The position numbers and the translations under genes were made by a program. From Jacaranda mimosifolia (lineage: Eukaryota > Streptophyta > Magnoliopsida > Lamiales > Bignoniaceae), in contig CM032121.1 in NCBI GenBank assembly GCA_018894105.1, positions 40,022,230 through 40,086,229 of the forward strand: DNA of 64,000 nt, given 5' to 3'. Position 1 is the stretch's first letter. The number at the start of each line of letters is the position of its first letter. The notes below the pieces were generated by a model, which did not search any database, was not told where the DNA came from, and saw only the letters and a list, made by a program, of their open reading frames with translations. Shown here one piece after another: positions 12,840-23,472 of the stretch.

Positions 12840-14236
12840 TGTCATGCCCCTTCTGTCTGTGGAAGTGATAGAATTTCCCTGACTTCCTCATGGCCTTTGT
12901 CTCTGTAATTTTGCGGGGCTTTTTCAGCAGGTTGTCATGTGGAATGGCAAAGAGCACTTCTTTCCTCGCCACGGAGAGCGGGGTATAGTCGTGAAAGCGT
13001 TTGATCAGGGACTGACGTCCTTCCCTGTTCTGCTTGTCGTCCTTCTCTTTGCCCTTCCTCTTGTCAGCTTCGATGCTGCCGTATTTCATCTTGTTCATCT
13101 CTTCTTGGGTCATGTATCTTTCCGCAAGGTCGAGGAGTTCTTCCATCGTGCGGGGTTGAGCGCGCACCAAAGCGTTAGTGCACTCTTTGTGCCTCAATCC
13201 CAAAAACAGCACATCAATCAAAAACTCAATCCTCGGACTGTCAATTTTCAACACTTCTGTGTTGAATCTGGTGAAAAAATCTCTCAAAGACTCCTCCTTG
13301 GCTTGCTTCACCGTATGCAAGTGGGTGTGTAGCAGCTTCGCCTTCCTTCTGCTGGCAAACTGGTGCAGGAATTTGTCACAAAGCTGGTCATACGAAAAGA
13401 TGGATGCCGACTCTAACTTCACGAACCAATCCAAGGCCACACCCTGAAGTGTGGTTACCAGCATTTTCGCATGAATATACTCGTTGTGTCCATGCAGCTG
13501 CATCATGTGTTCAAACTGCAGCAAATGTTCACTCAGGTCTGTGGACCCGTCGTACCGCGGGAGACCAGTGGGGATCTTGGCATCCACCGCGATACATTCA
13601 TTAATGATTTCTTGTGTAAAGGGTGAGTCCCGTTCCCTTCTAAATCTCGAGGGCACCTCTGGCTGAAGGGGCCTGTCTACGTTCCCCCTCGATAGCTCCT
13701 CCAGGCATTTATTTAGTTGTTGCACCTGGTGGGATACCTCCTCCCACTCCTGTTGATCCTGCTTTCTTCTACCTCTGGAACGTTCGGTCCTATCGCACTG
13801 CGAGGCTCGAAGGGGCCGAACGTCATGGTCCACGGAGTCCGCTACCTCTTCCCTTGGCGGGGGGCGGGGCGCCTCCAGGTGAAAACGACTCTGGCTTGGT
13901 TCTCGCCTAGCTGGATGCCCGGGGGACCCCGGACGCCGTGAGTATTCTACAGGCGGTGCTCGTTCATGCCCCGCAGGAGGGGGTGGCGCTGGCTGCCGGT
14001 TCCGGCGGCGCGGCTTGTCTGTTCAAGGCGGCTGAAAGCTGGGCTGATATCTGTGCGGAGATCTGCTCACTGATGAGCTGCATCAACTGGGGCATAGTGA
14101 GGGTGACTACGGGCTCAGGCTGTATACTGGGGCCCGGAGCAGTCCTTTCTTCGTTCTGGCGGAGTGGGGGGGGCTGGATCTTCTGCTCTCTTCTCTCATG
14201 GAAGGGGCTCGCCTAGTGTTCACCATTCTCGATAGA
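12817..14236 (-). pseudogene. gag of the LTR retrotransposon (frameshifted)
   Basis: The main open frame is 338 codons on the minus strand (13833 to 12817). Its middle matches the Ty3/gypsy capsid (Retrotrans_gag) signature: PRYDGSTDLSEHL, then LVTTLQGVALDWF, then DFFTRFNTEV and a PRTMEELLDLAERYM segment. The N-terminal third is also recognisable between 13834 and 14236 (TMPQLMQLISEQ-like), but in other frames, with an indel at a G/C homopolymer near 14165. The C-terminal zinc-knuckle position (KFYHFHRQKGHDTE) has lost the usual cysteines. The frame stops soon after, so no protease follows. It is probably not a functional structural protein as it stands. Confidence 0.85.
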
Positions 14237-14246
14237 GGATTCTTGA

Positions 14247-14264
14247 TTCCCACAGACGGCGCCA
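14247..14264 (-). other. Primer-binding-site-like sequence
   Basis: On the minus strand, two bases inside the 5' LTR, the sequence reads TGGCGCCGTCTGTGGGAA, a frequent primer-binding-region sequence of plant Ty3/gypsy elements. It sets the element's orientation as minus. Confidence 0.75.
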
Positions 14265-14266
14265 AA

Positions 14267-15082
14267 TGATAAGGGTCCGAATCGTAATACAGGTACTTCG
14301 ATTCCGATCTCTATAGGGGTTAACCCCCAAAGGTGGATATCTTCCGTTGATGATATTTGAGAATCCTGCAATCAAGACAAACGTTAGGCTAGCCGAGTGG
14401 CCCTCAGCTTTGGCCCTCCGACGCTCAAGTCAGTATTTCCCGTATCTAACAATGAAGTAAGATAGGTTTAGTGTGTTTTTTTGCGCATACCTTGTGAGGC
14501 AAGACAGAGGAGTTTTTATATTCTTCCCCTTGTAGGAAATGACTGGTAAGCCCTTGGCTTACCCTTGGGGTCTTCAGCCTCCTCCAAGGGGCAATTAGTC
14601 TATTCCCCCATTTGAATTTTGCCAGCTAGATGTCTTTTCATGCTACAGGACGGGACGGTATACGGGGTGGCGCCTGCCGTGTCAGACAGTGAGGGGATGG
14701 CATGCGCCATTAATGCGGTGGCGTGGCGCCAGTCCACGCATTTAATGCGGTGGCAGAGTACTGTGCAGAGCTCGACCTTCTGCCAGCCTGACTGGGGTCG
14801 AATATGGTCGATATTGTCCGAGGGCTCTGAGGCGCCCGCCTGGGCGTGGGGGGGACTGGTTGAATATTGTCGACATGTCCCATGGGCCCTGGGCCGTTGT
14901 CTGAACGTTGGGCCCTTCGGGCTACTATCCAGTCGAACATGGTCGACGTGGATCATGGGCCCTGGGCCGTTGTCTGAGACGATGGGCCCTTCGGGCCACT
15001 ATCTGGTCGAACATGGTCGACGTGGGTCATGGGCCCTGGGCTATTATCCGAAACGTTGGGCCTTTTGGGCCACCCTATATCA
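14267..15082 (-). repeat. 5' LTR of the gag-only retrotransposon
   Basis: 816 bp, TG..CA ended. It is 60 bp longer than its partner because it carries three rather than two copies of the 73-74-bp GGGCCC/GTCGAC-rich unit (14881, 14954 and 15028), less a short repeat present only in the other LTR. Confidence 0.93.
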
Positions 15083-15425
15083 GTTTCATTCCTTATTTTA
15101 TGAATATATGATATGCATATTAAATATTTTTTTATAAAAATAATTAATTAAAAATTAATTATATTTAACATAAATACAACAAGATAAAATATAAATTGAA
15201 ATAAAAATTATGATAGATTGACAAAACAACACAAATATGATGATTTATGTTGAGCTCAGCTCTAACTCGCAATTAATGCGCCCAACAAACTACAAACCTA
15301 ATACCCACTCCCATCACATCGTTACGCATAACGCTACCGCATATGAGAAAACGACAGCCCATTTCCCCGATCACATTCTCTTCAAAATCAGGTCCACTTT
15401 TCTCCTCTCAATCCATCTCCTCAGA

Positions 15426-15830
15426 ATGGCCTCAAACCCCAAGCTCTCCTACCATAGATTGCAGCAGGAGATTTGGTTCGACGAAGACGACGACATTCGC
15501 GAGAAGGTGATCGGGAGACTGAGAACCTCCAGGTTCAGAAGATCATTCCACATCAGGCGAAAACTGCGGGTGAAAATCCCAAACCTGAAGCGATTCCTGA
15601 GAAGAAAAGCGACGCTTGTGAAGGTTGTTTGGAGTAAGGTTTACAAGAGATTGAAGGAAAGTCAGTCGCATTTCGGCGATCTTTTCTCCGGGAATTATCT
15701 CTTCATGCAGGTCACTCCAACTCCATTGAAGTATGCTGATAATGGTATTAAATCTTTGATTAAGGCACATGGCCACGATCTTCGTCGCCTCTCTTCTTCC
15801 CATTCTTCTGTTCCTAGGTTGCTTGATTAA
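15426..15830 (+). CDS. Small basic plant protein of unknown function
   Basis: A single-exon frame of 134 aa starting MASNPKLSYHRL. The frame is open further upstream (a Met at 15237), but I prefer the ATG at 15426 because the preceding residues look like untranslated sequence. An acidic patch (DEDDDIRE, residues 18-25) is followed by a strongly basic region (RLRTSRFRRSFHIRRKLRVK, then LKRFLRRKA), then a C-terminal block beginning SHFGDLFSGNYLFMQVTPTP. The arrangement recalls an uncharacterised family of small plant proteins; I cannot assign a function. There is no signal peptide or membrane segment. It starts about 340 bp from the LTR element's edge, so its promoter may be cut short. No copy exists in the second duplication block. 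Confidence 0.65.
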   Translation: MASNPKLSYHRLQQEIWFDEDDDIREKVIGRLRTSRFRRSFHIRRKLRVKIPNLKRFLRRKATLVKVVWSKVYKRLKESQSHFGDLFSGNYLFMQVTPTPLKYADNGIKSLIKAHGHDLRRLSSSHSSVPRLLD

Positions 15831-17149
15831 TTTTGTGCCTCCTTTTTGGGACTAACGATGGCGTTCTGCTGGTTGTACTATGTGCACTGTTGTGAGATCA
15901 TTTATCTAAGAAATGTATTTGCAGCCTTTTTCTTTTTCATCAAAATACTTTCCAAAAAATTAGAAGCTTATTGGGATTTTTGTGATTATATATATGTGTT
16001 AAAAAGATCGATGGCTCTTAGTCATCAGGCATTCTTCTTGAAAGAGAAATCAGGAGTATGCTTAATTCTGAGCATTTGAATTTAACCATCGACATATAAA
16101 AAGAAAATGGTCACTGCAAAGCCAATTTATTACATATTAATTATACCATTAAATGTTTCATTACTTCATCTAGTTACAGTTTATCTCTCATATTTTTCTT
16201 TCGTTTTCCCACTTTTCTTTCTTCTCACGGCACTTTATATATCAATAATGTATTTTTTTTTTTTATAAATATTATTTTTTAGTGCAATTAACAGCAACAC
16301 TATGATTCGGAGTGGAAATGAGTGGAACCGAGTCCGAATACAGCAAGCTCAAGTTCGGCTCATTGAATTGATCTTGGGCGAGTCTTATCGAACTCGACTC
16401 AATAAGACTTGTTACAAATTAACAGAAGAACCTGATGCGTATAAGTTTAGATGAATTCGAGCTCGTATATGTTTGAATTAGTTCAAGTTCATTTAAACTC
16501 AAAATTAAATCTATAATTATAAATTTAAAAAAAATATATTATTTTTAAAAAATAACAAGCATAATAATAATAATAATAATAATTTGGAAGGCCTGCCTTC
16601 CAAAGGATTATTATTATTATAAAATATAAAAAAATTATTTAGACTTGTGAATTTTTCGAGTCAAATATTATCAAGCTTGATTTGATTCGTTTAACTGATG
16701 AGCTCGAACTGTTCGTCAATAGTTCCGTCTCATTTACACCCTTAATTAAGATAATGTTTGCGAGTGTAATTAAAAAGAAAATGGTATTGCAATTTGCAAG
16801 CGAGCAACATTTCATGTGGAGATTTCCAACAATGGTTTGCTACAAATCATGGAATGGTCCGGATAAAATAATCCATCCAGGATCAGAAGTTGCTACGGAA
16901 AGAACCCATGAGTAGTCATGATCTGAAAAGGGATATCAACTCTTGTTTATTTGACATATGCTGTCAATTTATTGTCGGTTTAATGCTAATACCCCCCCCC
17001 CCCCCCAACCCCACACACACACAACCCCCTTTTTAACGTAATGACGGGGGCGAGAGTTGAGTACAGTTGAATTGATATACCAAAGATCTGTTTGTTTGGT
17101 AGACAATCGTCCAAGTGATCACTACAACTCTTTTTTGAAGATGTACTTT
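15831..17149. other. Intergenic, with a degenerate MITE-like unit
   Basis: After a probable 3'UTR, the stretch at about 16315-16742 has inverted ends (GGAGTGGAAATGAG against GGGTGTAAATGAG) and inner GAGCTCGA / TCGAACTCG motifs, like the hAT MITE at 19825. I could not find a convincing target duplication. Its middle holds an (AAT)n / (ATT)n hairpin (see findings). A C-homopolymer run lies near 16992-17006. No gene. Confidence 0.45.
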
Positions 17150-18335
17150 TTTTTTCAAAATTTGCCTCAACCTCACCCCACGTATTTATTTTCTTATATA
17201 AGTAAATTTAATTTAAAAATAGTTTAAATTATGTACAGAGAACTCTCTCTCAAATAGGCGTGGAAATATGTTAGGTTAGATTAAACTGGACTTTGACTTA
17301 AATAGACTAGGTTTATAATAGTTTTTTTTTTTAAGGTTAGGTCTAACCTTTTTAGTAAATTCTAAAGTTTTAGTCTGGTCTGAAAGCCTATTTAAATGCT
17401 TATTTTCTACGAAGGTTTCAATTAAGTCTAAATATCACATAAATTTAATTTTTAAATATGATTAAATTTGTAATAAGCATTGATAAGAGAGAATCAAAAT
17501 GATAAATAATAAATGCATAATTACAAAAAGTTCAAATCTAAGTATGAAATATTATCATTTCAATAAAAAACAATATTAAACAACGTAACGGATTTCATAA
17601 AGGACTAATTAAAGAAATCAAATTCAATTAGCTATTTAATATTATATTAACATTATTGTACTTTCTATGTAACGAAGGATAAACGGGCCAGCTTGTTAGG
17701 CAAAGTGAACTTTTAGAAAAGTTTAAGTTTAGCTTATTTAACTAAAAAGACTTTTTTAAACCTTAATATGACTTTTTTATTAAATAAGCTAGGCCATAAG
17801 TAGGTTAGACCATAGGTCTCTGATAAGTAGTCTGGCTTATTCGTACTCCTACCCTTAGAGTTTGTCTTGAGCCTGTCGCAGCGTCGCACATTGATTTTGG
17901 GTACACATAATTTTTTGTTTGCAAATATACAACTTAAAGTGGATATAAATAACTCTCTCAAAATTTGATTCGAGTCGACCGTATATATTGATTTCAAGTA
18001 TAAATAACCTTTTATTTAAAAATAGTTTATAGCGAGTACAAATAACTTTCTCTTAAAATTTTTTTCTAAGATCGTCACACATTGATTACGGGTATAAATA
18101 ATTTTTTATTTGAAATTAGCTTAAAAGTAGATAAAAATAATTTTCTTTCAAAATTTGTCTGAATTCAGTCACACCAATTGATTTCGGGTACAAATAACTT
18201 GAAAGTCGTTGAAAGTGGGTAGAAATAACCCTCACTCAAAAGTTATCTCAAGCTGTCACACATGAATTTTGGGTATAAGTAACTTTTCAGTTGAAGGTGG
18301 TTCAAAATGGGTACAAGTAACTTTAATAATTGTCA
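17150..18335. repeat. Degenerate minisatellite (about 90-105-bp unit), interrupted
   Basis: Diverged units share the order: TCACACATTGATTT-like, GGGTA(T/C)AAATAACTTTT, a spacer with TAGTT or GGTGGTT, GTACAAATAACTTTCTCTC, AAAATTTGTCT. About five units run from 17861 to 18335. A further one (17150-17257) is separated by about 600 bp that looks like an insertion (TAGGCGTGGAAATA..., with rough inverted ends). Confidence 0.6.
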
Positions 18336-19824
18336 TCACATTTTGTTGTTTTTCCATAAATGCCTTATGCCCAAAATAATAAAACACTTATTTTGCAATT
18401 TGTTAATATCTAAACATAATGATATGTTTAAATTTTGATTATTTTATTTGAAAAAAAAAAAGAAGAGAATATTTGGTTATGTTTCTTGTTTGATTTATTA
18501 TGTGTTTTGAGAAAAGAATTATTGAAAAATATGAAAGTAATTTTTTGGTATGTTTGTTTATATTTTGAATGAGCCATCTTTTTACTATAGCAGTCAAATT
18601 AATATTTTTTTATTAAATTTTTTGGGGTGAAAATGAAATTGAGTAGTTTTTTAATGTTAGAATAATACTAAAATATTTAAAATGTATATATATAATATAT
18701 GTATGCATATATTGGAGAATGTGTATTTTTGAGAGAAAATGAGGATATGTTTAGTTATGTTTCCCCAAAACAATGGGCCTGTTTGGTTACATTTTTCCAA
18801 TTTGTTTTCCAACTCTTAATTCATAAATAAACAACAATCACATTCTCCAACTTCACTTTCCAAAATACACAATTTATTTTCAAAAACTCCCTACTATTCC
18901 CAACTCCACACCATTCCCAATACACCACGTATTCTTTCATCATTATAAATATATACACATAATATTACTCACACAATCTATATATACACATATATAAATA
19001 ATTTTAAAATACTCATTTCACCCTACAAACCCAACAAGAAAGTCATTGATGTGATATTTTGTTGCCTCAAAATACAAACAAACAAACTATTTTCTTCCAA
19101 TTCATTCTCCCAAAACACAAATAAACAACCATCACATTTCCCAACCCAACTAACCAAAATCTATTCTCCCAAAATATTTTAAGAGAATGGCCCAATTCAC
19201 AACCAAACATAGCTAATGTTGTTTTGGGAAAACATAACCAAACAAAAAAAATAAGTAAACCTAAAAGGCCAGACAACGTATTATTCAAGTGAATTGAATA
19301 TCAAAATATAGTAAACATGAAAAGGCAAAAACTAGCATTTGGTGGGTGGGAATTTATGGCTGAAACCTGCTAAGAGTTACCTGTCTTTTTCAGTACAAAT
19401 TGCAAAATGTGGTCCAAAATAATTGATCCAAAGTTAAAACAACATTAAATATTTTCAGGGATGCTCAAAATGGGGCAGCTCATTTATTGGAAAGCAAATA
19501 ATGTATGGGTTTATATATATGGTCATTTATTCAATGGTTGAAGGCCGGACAAGTTGTTGCTGGTTGCAACCACCATTACTACTATTATTGTTTTCATCAT
19601 CATTATTTTCTTGTGGTACTTACATCAATTTTATGCATATCTGCATAAATACACAAACAAACCAAAATAAATTATAATAATGAGTTTGAAACCTTAAATT
19701 TAGGTTGGATCCCATAAATTTGTCTATTGAGAATGAGGGGTTGGTGGCTATTTAAAAGCCCATTAGTATAAGTCTCACACATATATTGTAAGATTGGGGA
19801 TTTGAACATACTGAACCTCTGAAG
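18336..19824. other. Nested inverted repeats, MITE-like
   Basis: Around 18747-19246 the outer arms (TTAGTTATGTTTCCCCAAAA and, inverted, TTGGTTATGTTTTCCCAAAA) enclose inner arms (GGGCCTGTTTGGTT against AGCTATGTTTGGTT). This suggests one PIF/Tourist-like MITE inside a related one. Target duplications are unclear. The rest of this interval has no gene; the frame at 19067-19288 is made of MITE sequence. Confidence 0.5.
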
Positions 19825-20205
19825 TAGGGATTTAAACAAATCGAACCAGTTCGGGAGCCCGATGAGCTGGCTCAAAAAGTGTTCGAGCTCGAGTTCGAAG
19901 AATTAGAACTCGAGCCAAGTTCGTATAAGATTCGAGTCGAGCTCAAGCTAAATAATTCTTGTTCGTAGGTTCCGAGTCAGCTCATGAGCATGTAATTTAA
20001 AATATATATATATTTATATATATAAATTATAATAATACATTAATTTTTTTATATAAAATAATTTCACGTTTCAAGCTCAAGCTCAAGCCTATAACTTTAT
20101 CACAGCGTCGAGCCTACCCTAACAAGGCTCGAGAATTTTCTTAGTTCGAGCTCTGTCCCAAAAAATGGTCAAAATTCGATTTGACTCAATTCGTCTGCAT
20201 CCCTA
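19825..20205. mobile_element. hAT-type MITE with perfect 8-bp TSD
   Basis: The element starts TAGGGATTTAAACAAATCGA and, read inward from the right, TAGGGATGCAGACGAATTGA. Flanking octamers are CTCTGAAG on both sides (19817-19824 and 20206-20213). The interior is full of GAGCTCGAG/GTTCGA motifs, as in the element at 50892. No coding capacity. Confidence 0.85.
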
Positions 20206-20454
20206 CTCTGAAGTGTGTCTATAAATAAAATATATATATATTGAGAATGGGGGGTGTAATTCATCAGGCTTATGTTCATCACTTTTTTCTTTATTTTTTA
20301 ATTTTTTTAAGCTTATGTTAATCACTTATGAATAATAGCATTTATTGACAGTTTGTTAAGTATGTGGAGTGATTAATTGGTTCAACAGTATCATCCTTAT
20401 TTTTTGTATCTATATTTTTAGAATCTAAAATTTAAATTCTAACAAATTTTAAAT

Positions 20455-20473
20455 GCGCGCGCGCACACAGACA

Positions 20474-20526
<53 letters not shown>

Positions 20527-20530
20527 GTAT
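20455..20530. repeat. Compound microsatellite (GC)n(CA)n(TA)n
   Basis: A short GCGCGC run, then a long (CA)n tract, then (TA)n. The overlapping minus-strand frames are simple-sequence translations, not genes. Confidence 0.95.
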
Positions 20531-20769
20531 TAATAAACAAAAAGTTTGGCAAGAAAACAATATCCGAAAAGAAGTTGATTTTGCAGTCCATAACTTGCTC
20601 AATGGGCTTTCCATTCTCATTTTTGTGGTTTTTTATACGAGAATACTCTAATTTCCATGTTGACAAACTATGGCCCATAATTTTCTTGGGCGAATTCTAT
20701 AAAAGCCTAATTTATTTAATGCATATCTTTAATTATTGAGGAAAAAAAAATGGTTGAAGTAAACTATTA

Positions 20770-21037
20770 GGGCTAGTTTGGTTGGAATGATAAGGTGGAA
20801 TACAATATTTTTATCCCATCTTACCATTCATTTGGTTTAAGTGACAATAAACACTTAAACTTGCATGAATACTAAAAGTTTGTATCTATATGTGCAATTT
20901 TCAAGATAAATTCACATGCGACTCCCATGAATTTATTTATTATGAGAATCAAAATATGCCACAATGATAAAAAATTACACAAATTATTACATGATAAATA
21001 ATCATGAGATAACACAAAAATCCAACCAAACTACCCG
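20770..21037. mobile_element. Tourist-like (PIF/Harbinger) MITE
   Basis: Inverted ends are GGGCTAGTTTGGTTGGA and, from the right, CGGGTAGTTTGGTTGGA. Trinucleotides TTA flank both sides (20767-20769 and 21038-21040), the usual PIF/Harbinger target duplication. 268 bp, AT-rich, non-coding. Its right end lies about 30 bp from the promoter motifs of the ESF2 gene. Confidence 0.75.
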
Positions 21038-21061
21038 TTAGGCTACATTGAATAAATATTC

Positions 21062-21260
21062 TAAGGCCCACGAATAGGACGAATTAGGCCCATTTTCCCG
21101 ATGTCTTTCTACATCGCTAAGGCCCACTGCTGGATGAAATAGGCCTAGCCCGGTTCACAATTTTAAGAAGAAAAAGAAAATGAGAAAAGAGTGAAGAACA
21201 GAGGAAAAGAACGGAGAACTGGAGAAGAGTAATAGTGGAAACGAAGAACTAGGGTTTCTC
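21062..21260 (+). promoter_or_regulatory. Site II elements plus telo-box promoter of the ESF2 gene
   Basis: Three GGCCCA motifs (21065-21070, 21087-21092, 21121-21126; TGGGCC on the other strand, 'site II') lie upstream of a telo-box (CTAGGGTTT at 21249-21257, the complement of AAACCCTAG). This combination is known from plant promoters of ribosomal-protein and ribosome-biogenesis genes, with TCP factors as site II binders. It fits the rRNA-processing gene that follows. A leader intron is possible before the ATG at 21469. Confidence 0.7.
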
Positions 21261-21468
21261 AACAAAGGTACTCCTGTTTCGCGCTTTTCTGAGTCGCAAA
21301 TTTTCATGTGTCCCACTAATTATTGATTTCACTTAGCAAGAATTTTCTGGGGAGTACATGGAATTCACCTTTCTTTTGTTAATCTTTTGTATTTATTGTA
21401 GCTTTAGTGTGGGATTGGTTAAACTGAGTTGAATTTTTCTGAGTAAGAATCCAATTAGCATCGATAGA

Positions 21469-23472
21469 ATGGGGGAGGAAGAAATAGGGATAACAGGAGC
21501 TAGTTCCCAAGGTGAAGATGATACTGGCTTGAATGAGGCTATGGAGAAGGAAAAGCGGAAAGATAGAAGGAAGAAGCGGTTACTAAAGGAAGCTGGAAAG
21601 GCGGACAAGCGCGGCATTTGCTATTTAAGTCGGGTACCTCCTCACATGGATCCTTTGAAGCTTCGCCAGATTCTATCTCAGTATGGAGAAATTCAAAGGA
21701 TTTATCTCACCCCTGAAGGTGATGCATTGTAGTTTTTGTCAATGGGATTTATTGATTGCTTTGTGCAAATGTGCTTTTATTTTGTCAAACTACAGGTGCT
21801 GAATGACCACTTTTTCCATGCAGATCCTGCTGCGCAGGTGCGGAGAAAAAAGTCAGGTGGATTCCGAGGACAAGAATTCTCGGAGGGGTATGCTTAATTG
21901 TTTGTGTTTGTATCTTGAAATTTTCTAAAATGGACTTTCAGTGGTGGCAAACTTTCGCCTTTATTACTCTGGAACATTCTTTGTGAAGATATTTTGAGTG
22001 CTTAAACTTAAAAGTTGCTGTGTCTGTGTTTTTGTAGGTTTTCAGTGTCTCCCCTCTCCCTGTTATTTCATAGAATTATGGTTCTTTTGATTAGTAAATG
22101 ATTATGTATTCCTCCATGCAGGTGGGTTGAATTCACTGACAAGAAAGTTGCCAAGAGAGTTGCAAAGATGTTAAACGGAGAACAGATTGGTATGTTGGCT
22201 GGCTGGTTTTTTGTAACTGAATATTGTTTAGGTCCTGCATGCTTATGTTGCATCTTTGCATTTGGTACTTTTTGGAATTGTACGTGCTATTTTGTGGAAT
22301 AGCAGCAACCTGCATTGATTAAAAAAAACTCAATATAGCTTCGTGAACTTTGATACGTTTAACATGCAATGCACAAGGGACATTTTACAAGGAGAAAGCA
22401 CTCAGCAATATCCTTTCTCTGGTGTTGACATTGATTTTGCTAATGTAGAGCACAATTTAAAGCTTTATTAGTAATATGAATTGATTTAAGACACTGGATC
22501 TAGTCATAGAGCTTTCTTGTATGGATGTTCCTTTCTAGCTGAGAGTGTTCCTCTAGCATCTGGCTCAATATGGGGAGATTTGATCAGATATTTCTTACTG
22601 TGTCATGAGTATTGCCTGTGGTTCAAACTTTTCATTTTTTGGTTTAGGTGGAAAAAAAAGATCTTCGTTCTATTATGACCTGTGGAATATCAAATATCTG
22701 AGTAAATTCAAGTGGGATGACCTTACAGAAGACATAGGTAATTTTCTCAACTCGTTTAGTATTCTGATTTGTTATGCTGTGCAAGGCTGCAAGCATGAAA
22801 TGAACTTACCTGAATGAATGTTTTTCAGCATACAAGAGCGCTATTCGGGAGCAAAAACTGGCATTGGAACTCTCTGCTGCCAAAAGAGAGCGGGACTTTT
22901 ATCTCTCCAAAGTTGACCAGTCAAAAGCATTAAGTAAAATAGAAGAACGGTTAAAGAAGGTGAATCCATTGTATACATGTAAAATGTGTATTTTTTACAA
23001 AGCTATATATGTTATCATGACTTGCACGATTTTTATCCAGTATGTGGTGAATTGATTATATAATTCTTCATTATCCCAAAAGGAAATAACTTGATCTCTT
23101 CTGCAATGATATTTTCCATGGATAATTATCTTTCTAGTTGATTCTCAAGTGGCATATTTTCTTTTTGAACTTTAACAATGATGCATTTAATTATCATGCA
23201 TATTTTCTTGAACTGTTAATAGCAACACATTTATTTCTCACGCAGAAGCAAAAGGTTGTGGAGGTACCAAAAGTGACCCGCCAGTTTCCTCAGAAAAAAC
23301 CAGTTGTGAATGAAACCGGAGAGAACAAGGCAAAACTGTCGAGGGATCTCCTGGCAGGAGTGAGTGTCTCTCTCTCTGTCAGTATGCCTGTCTTATGATT
23401 TATGCTATTAAGTTTTTAATTGTTAATTTAAACTCCATATGCATATCTCAGGTTTTTGGTGGCTCATCATGA
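21469..23472 (+). CDS. ESF2: Pre-rRNA-processing protein ESF2 / activator of basal transcription 1 homologue
   Basis: Predicted nucleolar RNA-binding protein needed for 18S rRNA maturation (yeast Esf2; animal ABT1). Exons: 21469-21718, 21824-21887, 22122-22189, 22648-22737, 22829-22959, 23246-23359, 23452-23472, joining in frame to 245 aa, a typical length. An acidic start is followed by a basic patch (KEKRKDRRKKRLLKEAGK, residues 28-45). The RRM-like domain begins near residue 49 (GICYLSRVPPHMDPLKLRQI) and continues with WVEFTDKKVAKRVA. The family hallmark YDLWNIKYLSKFKWDDLTE follows, then a coiled-coil basic tail. The start ATG is the only sensible one after the site II/telo-box promoter. 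The last exon adds only VFGGSS. A broken copy of the last two exons lies at 45368-46202. Confidence 0.93.

Larger units (their letters stand above)
8742..15082 (-). mobile_element. LTR retrotransposon, Ty3/gypsy-like, gag-only, with antisense ORF
   Basis: A complete-ended 6341-bp element. Both LTRs begin TGAT and end ATATCA. The 5-bp target duplication GTTTC flanks it (8737-8741 and 15083-15087). A primer-binding-like TGGCGCCGTCTGTGGG lies on the minus strand just inside the right LTR, so transcription runs right to left. A purine-rich track (minus strand, about 9498-9512) abuts the other LTR. Inside are gag on the minus strand and a long degenerate frame on the plus strand. I find no protease, reverse transcriptase, RNase H or integrase, so it must depend on a partner element. 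Interior GC is clearly higher than in the flanks. Extra antisense frames are known in the Tat/Retand branch of plant gypsy elements; that placement is inference. Confidence 0.93.

Noticed and set aside
15237..15425. Upstream Met at 15237 as the start of the small basic protein
   Set aside because: The 63 extra residues look like translated leader; the MASNPKLSY start fits the family appearance better.
20432..20678. Two minus-strand frames over the CA/TA microsatellite
   Set aside because: They are simple-sequence translations (CVCVCV, YIYIYI).
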